64,000 bases of DNA from Peptoniphilus_A harei_B (lineage in GTDB: Bacteria > Bacillota > Clostridia > Tissierellales > Peptoniphilaceae): the NCBI GenBank assembly GCA_032560695.1, contig JAWGHR010000006.1:1-64000 (forward strand). The letters run 5' to 3'. Positions 59,777 to 64,000 of this stretch are shown piece after piece. The notes beneath the pieces are model-generated. The model was given only the letters and a program-made list of their open reading frames with translations. It had not been told where the DNA came from and did no database searches. The position numbers and the translations under genes are program-made. Positions within the stretch are counted from its first letter, which is position 1. Each line of letters starts with the position of its first letter.

Positions 59777-59792
59777 GGGAAATTAATTTCCC
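59777..59792. promoter_or_regulatory. Palindromic operator candidate GGGAAATTAATTTCCC
   Basis: A perfect 16-bp palindrome 6 bp upstream of the hutU -35 element. It could be an activator site. It is different from the hut box of the other genes. Confidence 0.5.
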
Positions 59793-59798
59793 TTTGTG

Positions 59799-59827
59799 TT
59801 TACATTTCAATTTTTTTATTTTATAAT
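59799..59827 (+). promoter_or_regulatory. Promoter of hutU
   Basis: -35 TTTACA (59799-59804), 17-bp spacer, consensus -10 TATAAT (59822-59827). Transcription should start near 59834, giving a leader of about 20 nt before the GTG start. Confidence 0.75.
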
Positions 59828-59852
59828 GTCTATTAAATGGAGGTTGATAAAA

Positions 59853-61880
59853 GTGATAAATAATCATAACGCAGAAGTTCAAAAGATTATGAAGGTAGAA
59901 ATTAAGAACCTTCCAGAAAAAAAATCTTTTGAACAAGGAATTAGAAGAGCTCCTGATAGAGGATTTAGACTTTCAAAGGATCAAACTAAGATTGCTCTTA
60001 GAAATGCTCTAAGATATATCCCAGAAGAATATCACGAAGAACTAATTCCTGAATTTTTAGAAGAACTTACTACTAGAGGAAGAATCTACGGATACAGATT
60101 CAGACCAGAAGGAAGAATTTACGGTAAACCAATTGACGAATACAAGGGAAATTGTCTAGCTGGTAAAGCCTTCCAAGTAATGATCGACAATAACTTAGAT
60201 TTTGATGTTGCTTTATATCCATATGAACTTGTAACTTATGGAGAAACTGGTTCAGTTTGTCACGACTGGATGCAATACAACCTAATCAAACAATATCTTG
60301 AAATCATGCACGATGATGAAACTCTTGTAATGGCTTCAGGTCACCCACTTGGACTATTTAAATCAAGAAAGAACTCTCCAAGAGTTATAATCACTAACGG
60401 TCTTATGATCGGTGAATATGACAACCTTGAAGATTGGGAAGTTGCAGAAGAAATGGGCGTTACTAACTATGGTCAAATGACTGCTGGTGGTTGGATGTAC
60501 ATTGGACCACAAGGTATCGTTCACGGAACTTACAACACAATCCTTAACGCTGGTAGATTAAAACTTGGTCTTGGAAATGAAGATAACCTAGCTGGTAAAT
60601 TATTCGTTTCTTCTGGACTTGGTGGAATGTCAGGTGCTCAAGGTAAGGCTGGAGATATCGCAGGCGCTGTTTCTATCATCGCTGAAGTTGATATTTCAAG
60701 AATCGAAACTAGACTTGAACAAGGCTGGATCAAGAAACTTGCTGAAAGCCCTGAAGAAGCTGTTAAGCTTGCTACAGATGCTCTTGAAAAGAAAGAAGCT
60801 CTTTCAATTGCCTTCCACGGTAACATCGTAGACCTTCTTGAATATATGGAAAAAGAAAATGTTCATATTGACCTACTTTCTGACCAAACTTCTTGCCACA
60901 ACGTTTACGATGGTGGATACTGTCCAGTAGGAATCACTTTCGAAGAAAGAACTGAACTATTAAGAACTGATAAGAAGAAATTCCACGAACTTGCTGATAA
61001 AACTCTTAGAAGACACTTTGAAGTTATTAAGAAACTTACTGAAAAGGGAACTTACTTCTTCGACTACGGTAACTCTTTCTTAAAGGCTGTATATGATGCA
61101 GGCGTTAAAGAAATTTCTAAGAACGGTAAAGATGATAAAGACGGATTTATTTGGCCTTCTTACGTTGAGGACATCATGGGACCACTTCTATTTGACTATG
61201 GATATGGACCATTCAGATGGGTTTGCCTAAGCGGTAAACACGAAGACTTAGTTGCTACTGACCACGCAGCTATGGAATGTATCGACCCTGACAGAAGATA
61301 CCAAGACCGTGACAACTACAACTGGATTAGAGATGCTGAAAAGAACCAATTAGTTGTTGGTACTCAAGCTAGAATCCTTTACCAAGATGCTAAGGGTAGA
61401 GTTGCAATAGCTCATAAATTTAACGAACTTGTTAGAGAAGGAAAAATCGGTCCTGTTATGATGGGACGTGACCACCACGACGTATCTGGTACAGACTCAC
61501 CATTTAGAGAAACATCTAACATTAAAGATGGTTCTAACGTAACAGCTGACATGGCTACACAATGTTTCGCAGGAAACTGTGCTAGAGGTATGTCACTAGT
61601 TGCTCTTCACAATGGTGGTGGAGTTGGTATTGGCAAATCAATTAACGGTGGATTCGGTCTAGTTCTTGACGGATCTGAAATGGTTGATGAAATTATCGAT
61701 CTATCACTTACTTGGGACGTTATGAGTGGTGTTGCTAGACGTAACTGGGCTAGAAACGAACACGCAATTGAAGTTTCAAAAGAATTTAACGAAGATAATG
61801 AATTCGGACACATTACACTTCCTTACTTTGTTAAGGATGAATTAATTGATAATGCTGTTGATTCACTTAATATCGACTAA
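59853..61880 (+). CDS. hutU: Urocanate hydratase (long form)
   Basis: A 675-residue urocanase that adds water to urocanate with tightly bound NAD. Family strings are SSGLGGMSGAQGKAGDIAG (NAD site), DQTSCHNVYDGGYCPVG and YGPFRWVCLSGKHEDL. The start is GTG at 59853 with GGAGG nine bases upstream. It is clearly longer than the classical enzymes (about 550) and the position of their reactive Cys (LFCRG-IGPFRW) is occupied by Asp448 (LLFDYGYGPFRW). The last regulatory gap to hutI is divergent. A terminator follows. Confidence 0.93.
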   Translation: MINNHNAEVQKIMKVEIKNLPEKKSFEQGIRRAPDRGFRLSKDQTKIALRNALRYIPEEYHEELIPEFLEELTTRGRIYGYRFRPEGRIYGKPIDEYKGNCLAGKAFQVMIDNNLDFDVALYPYELVTYGETGSVCHDWMQYNLIKQYLEIMHDDETLVMASGHPLGLFKSRKNSPRVIITNGLMIGEYDNLEDWEVAEEMGVTNYGQMTAGGWMYIGPQGIVHGTYNTILNAGRLKLGLGNEDNLAGKLFVSSGLGGMSGAQGKAGDIAGAVSIIAEVDISRIETRLEQGWIKKLAESPEEAVKLATDALEKKEALSIAFHGNIVDLLEYMEKENVHIDLLSDQTSCHNVYDGGYCPVGITFEERTELLRTDKKKFHELADKTLRRHFEVIKKLTEKGTYFFDYGNSFLKAVYDAGVKEISKNGKDDKDGFIWPSYVEDIMGPLLFDYGYGPFRWVCLSGKHEDLVATDHAAMECIDPDRRYQDRDNYNWIRDAEKNQLVVGTQARILYQDAKGRVAIAHKFNELVREGKIGPVMMGRDHHDVSGTDSPFRETSNIKDGSNVTADMATQCFAGNCARGMSLVALHNGGGVGIGKSINGGFGLVLDGSEMVDEIIDLSLTWDVMSGVARRNWARNEHAIEVSKEFNEDNEFGHITLPYFVKDELIDNAVDSLNID

Positions 61881-61892
61881 TATCTAAATATT

Positions 61893-61923
61893 TAAAACCC
61901 CGCAGGATTCTGTGGGGTTTTAT
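61893..61923 (+). terminator. Terminator of hutU
   Basis: AAACCCCGCAG-gatt-CTGTGGGGTTT followed by a T-run: a very strong stem with one G-T pair. Confidence 0.92.
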
Positions 61924-61930
61924 TTTTTTA

Positions 61931-61959
61931 TTGTAAATTGCTTCATAAACTTATAAAAT
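61931..61959 (+). promoter_or_regulatory. Promoter of the LURP-one-like gene
   Basis: -35 TTGTAA (61931-61936), 17-bp spacer, -10 TAAAAT (61954-61959); it starts right after the hutU terminator. Confidence 0.55.
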
Positions 61960-61994
61960 CAATTTAAGATATAACTTTTGTTAAAGGAGGAGTC

Positions 61995-62483
61995 ATGAAA
62001 AATTATTATTTTAAAGAAAATCTTTTTAAGATCACAGACCACTATCCCATCCTCGATGATGATGGAAGAGAAGTTTATTATGTAGACCAAGATTTTACAC
62101 TCATTGGCTATGATGTGAAAATTTCTGATATAGGTGGAAATGAGATTTTAAAAATTGAAAAGGAACTCTTCTCCCTCCTCCAAAAGTTTAATGTTAATTT
62201 TTCTGACGGCAAGTTCATGAGGGTAGAATCAAAAATTAGCTTTCTAGTTAGGAGGATTCATGTAGATTATGATGGCGAGTCCCTAAGTTTGGAAGGACAA
62301 TTTCCAGATTTAAATTTTGAAATCTATAAGGACAAGGACTTAATTGGAGAAATCGAAAAAACCTTCTTTTCCTTGGCTGATACCTATAAGCTAAGTGTCT
62401 ATGATGAAAAGTACACCGAAGCCCTACTTGCCCTCACCCTTTGCGTAAATAATATTAAGGACACAGCGGCAAGAAATAATTAA
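61995..62483 (+). CDS. LURP-one-related (YxjI-like) domain protein
   Basis: A 162-residue beta-rich protein without membrane segments. The strings FKITDHYPILDDDGREVYYVDQDF and GNEILKIEKELFSLLQKF match the LOR/YxjI fold, a tubby-like beta barrel found in bacteria and plants. Possibly lipid- or phosphoinositide-like binding; the function in bacteria is unknown. GGAGG ribosome site, own promoter and terminator. Confidence 0.75.
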   Translation: MKNYYFKENLFKITDHYPILDDDGREVYYVDQDFTLIGYDVKISDIGGNEILKIEKELFSLLQKFNVNFSDGKFMRVESKISFLVRRIHVDYDGESLSLEGQFPDLNFEIYKDKDLIGEIEKTFFSLADTYKLSVYDEKYTEALLALTLCVNNIKDTAARNN

Positions 62484-62497
62484 AATTTTGCAAAGAA

Positions 62498-62533
62498 AAA
62501 CATCTGTAAGAATTTATCTCACAGATGTTTTTT
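62498..62533 (+). terminator. Terminator of the LURP-one-like gene
   Basis: ACATCTGT-(aagaatttatctc)-ACAGATGT followed by TTTTTTAT. Confidence 0.8.
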
Positions 62534-62542
62534 ATACTTTTT

Positions 62543-62640
62543 TCTTAAGTCAAAATTTTTATAAAGTTATTAATATTTAATAAGTCGCAAATTTTTATTA
62601 AGCTACAAGACTTCATCGAGTCATAGCTTCTTATAAGTTT
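62543..62640. repeat. Degenerate array with 18-bp period (locus 4)
   Basis: Five units of 18 bp: AAGTCAAAATTTTTATAA-like, AAGTTATTAATATTTAAT, AAGTCGCAAATTTTTATT, AAGCTACAAGACTTCATC and GAGTCATAGCTTCTTATA. The (A/G)AGTC head recurs at exactly 18 bp. It lies between the LURP-one-like gene and apt. Confidence 0.68.
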
Positions 62641-63150
62641 TTAATACTTAATTACAGAAAGGACTTTTTCGCCCTTTAATACATCTCTTCCCTTAAGTCC
62701 TTCAAGTTCTGCTAAGAAAAGTAGTGAAGATACTTCTCCTCCTAGACTTCTAACAAGTTTTAAACAAGCCTTAGATGTTCCACCAGTTGCAAGTAGGTCG
62801 TCAACTATTACAACTTTTTCTCCTGGCTCTATGGCATCCTTGTGAATCTCAATGGAGTCTTGACCGTACTCAAGATCGTAGGACTCACTTAACTTGTCCC
62901 AAGGAAGTTTGCCAGGTTTTCTCACAGGAATAAAGCCCTTGTTTAACTTGTAGGCAAGAGCTGCTCCAAAGATAAAACCTCTTGCTTCAATACCAATTAT
63001 TTTATCAACGTCTTCATCTATTTTTGCTGCCATTTCATCAACAGATTTTTTGAAAGCATCCTTATCCTTTAAAAGAGTGGTTATGTCCCTAAAGATAACT
63101 CCCTCTTTTGGATAATCTTCAATTGCACGAATTGTGTCTTTTAATTCCAT
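62641..63150 (-). CDS. apt: Adenine phosphoribosyltransferase
   Basis: A 169-residue salvage enzyme that makes AMP from adenine and PRPP. The PRPP motif VVIVDDLLATGGT (about 118-130) is canonical; GIEARGFIFGAALAYKL, RKPGKLP and ESYDLEYGQDSIEIHKDAI are typical of Apt. Start at 63150 (GGGGGAAATT upstream) rather than an ATG further upstream. An extended -10 (TGGTATACT, 63171-63179) lies about 25 bp before it. Confidence 0.95.
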   Translation of the reverse strand: MELKDTIRAIEDYPKEGVIFRDITTLLKDKDAFKKSVDEMAAKIDEDVDKIIGIEARGFIFGAALAYKLNKGFIPVRKPGKLPWDKLSESYDLEYGQDSIEIHKDAIEPGEKVVIVDDLLATGGTSKACLKLVRSLGGEVSSLLFLAELEGLKGRDVLKGEKVLSVIKY

Positions 63151-63170
63151 AATTTCCCCCATTCTCTTAT

Positions 63171-63179
63171 AGTATACCA
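63171..63179 (-). promoter_or_regulatory. Extended -10 of apt
   Basis: TGGTATACT on the minus strand; a -35 of TTTTTA type lies 17 bp upstream. Confidence 0.5.
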
Positions 63180-63200
63180 TCTTTAAGGTCCAATAAAAAC

Positions 63201-63229
63201 TTTAAATAAGGACTTTTTAATGATATAAT
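63201..63229 (+). promoter_or_regulatory. Promoter of the partial NhaC-type gene
   Basis: -35 TTTAAA (63201-63206), 17-bp spacer, consensus -10 TATAAT (63224-63229), about 34 bp before the ATG. It is divergent from apt. Confidence 0.6.
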
Positions 63230-63262
63230 GAGTTAAATTTTTGAATTTATAAGAGGTGTTTT

Positions 63263-64000
63263 ATGAGCCAGAAAAATATAAATAATTATGAAAAAAAAGT
63301 GAGGAAGGCAAACTTTGGTGAAGCCCTTTTCACTTTTGTCTCTCTTACAATAATTATGTTTATAAGCATAATTAAATACGAAGAGAGTCCCCATATCCCC
63401 ATGCTCATTGGGGTTTTAATTGCCTCTCTTGTTGCTCTAAAGATTGGCTACTCTTGGAAATTTATTGAGAACTCAATGATCAAGGGAATTTCGCAAGCTA
63501 TGCAGTCCATAATAATCCTTGCAATAATTGGGGTCCTGATAGGAATTTGGATTTTGGCTGGCGTTGTTCCTACAATGATTTACTATGGGCTTATGATTTT
63601 AAAACCATCAATTTTTCTTGTTGCAACAGTTTTGATTACTTCCATAACATCTCTTGCAACAGGCACAAGCTGGGGGACTGCTGGCACCATGGGGATTGCC
63701 CTTATGGGGATAGCAAGTGGCCTTGGGATACCTGCTCCTGTAACTGCTGGTGCAGTTTTATCTGGAGCCTACTTTGGCGACAAGATGAGTCCTCTTTCTG
63801 ATACAACAAACCTTGCTCCAGCCATGGCAGGTACAGATGTCTTCACCCACATCAAGGCAATGCTTAAACCAACTCTTATTGCCTATGTCTTGACTCTTTT
63901 GATTTTTGGATTTTTATCTCTCAAGTACAAGGGAGCTAGCGCCGACCTATCAAATGTAGATGTCATCGCTAAGGGACTAAAAGAATCTTTTACAATTTCT
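63263..64000 (+). CDS. NhaC-family Na+/H+ antiporter, N-terminal part (cut by window end)
   Basis: 246 residues before the window ends, with about six membrane segments. TSLATGTSWGTAGTMGIALM and LSGAYFGDKMSPLSDTTNLAPAMAGTD are the NhaC signatures. Start ATG with AGAGGTG. It is clearly of the same family as the gene at 53836 but only distantly related to it by eye. The C-terminal half is outside the window. Confidence 0.92.
   Translation, partial: MSQKNINNYEKKVRKANFGEALFTFVSLTIIMFISIIKYEESPHIPMLIGVLIASLVALKIGYSWKFIENSMIKGISQAMQSIIILAIIGVLIGIWILAGVVPTMIYYGLMILKPSIFLVATVLITSITSLATGTSWGTAGTMGIALMGIASGLGIPAPVTAGAVLSGAYFGDKMSPLSDTTNLAPAMAGTDVFTHIKAMLKPTLIAYVLTLLIFGFLSLKYKGASADLSNVDVIAKGLKESFTIS

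Noticed and set aside
63547..63801. Plus-strand frame rich in Trp and Cys
   Set aside because: It is a frameshifted reading of the NhaC-type gene and has no ribosome site.

Overview
The window is AT-rich, densely coding, low-G+C Gram-positive (Firmicute) DNA. The gene set points to an anaerobic, amino-acid-fermenting coccus of the Peptoniphilus/Anaerococcus type (Tissierellia): a V-type ATPase, a histidine-to-glutamate pathway that ends in formyl-tetrahydrofolate and formate, the flavin-dependent thymidylate synthase ThyX, iron uptake by FeoB and FTR1/P19, and NhaC-type transporters. The taxonomic assignment is inference from gene content. Apart from a few genes, everything is on the minus strand. 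I see no rRNA, tRNA or CRISPR array.

Layout. 1-200: a GC-rich hairpin and a terminator. 200-2006: a GntR-regulator/ABC-exporter operon. 2527-10936: a nine-gene V-ATPase operon with a clear promoter at its head. 11235-12155 and 21536-21903: two 5'-truncated copies of the same ISL3-family insertion sequence in the same orientation. Between them (12160-21352) lies a ten-gene iron-transport operon: DUF4418 membrane protein, ABC ATPase, FTR1 permease, P19-type lipoprotein, DUF2318 Fe-S membrane protein, two FtsX-type permeases, a second ABC ATPase, an FMN-binding lipoprotein and a third FtsX-type permease. 21939-24741: a feo operon (two FeoA proteins, FeoB, Cys-rich FeoB-associated microprotein) behind a promoter with a Fur-like box. 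25354-30712: cysS-mrnC-thyX-rlmB-yacP and a zinc-ribbon/SH3 protein, with a Nudix gene upstream. 30854-35014: catalase, a small membrane protein, and a DUF2207 protein cut in two by one in-frame stop codon. 35309-41489: hutH-ftcD-fhs-fchA-glmL operon. 41933-45266: small membrane proteins and a polar amino-acid ABC importer. 45381-52628: ggt-uvrB-uvrA-ldt. 53278-61880: membrane protein, two ion-coupled transporters, hutI and, divergently, hutU. 61995-64000: LURP-one-like protein, apt, and the start of another NhaC transporter.

How the genes work together. HutH, HutU, HutI, FtcD and FchA convert histidine to glutamate, ammonia and methenyl-THF. Fhs can then recover ATP from formyl-THF. GlmL at the end of the hut operon suggests that the glutamate goes on through the B12-dependent methylaspartate pathway. 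The two transporters next to hutI are probably histidine or product carriers, because they share with hutH the same promoter design: TTGAC-type -35, 17-bp spacer, -10, then the box AGAAAACATTT. The iron operon and feo form one 13-kb iron-acquisition block.

The strongest unexplained signals are: (a) several intergenic arrays with a strict but degenerate 18-bp period, all in the same orientation; (b) the shared hut operator and other palindromes near hut genes; (c) the IS-flanked iron operon with an FMN-lipoprotein where relatives carry thioredoxin-like genes; (d) the DUF2207 gene interrupted by a single stop; (e) an unusual long urocanase lacking the classical active-site Cys.
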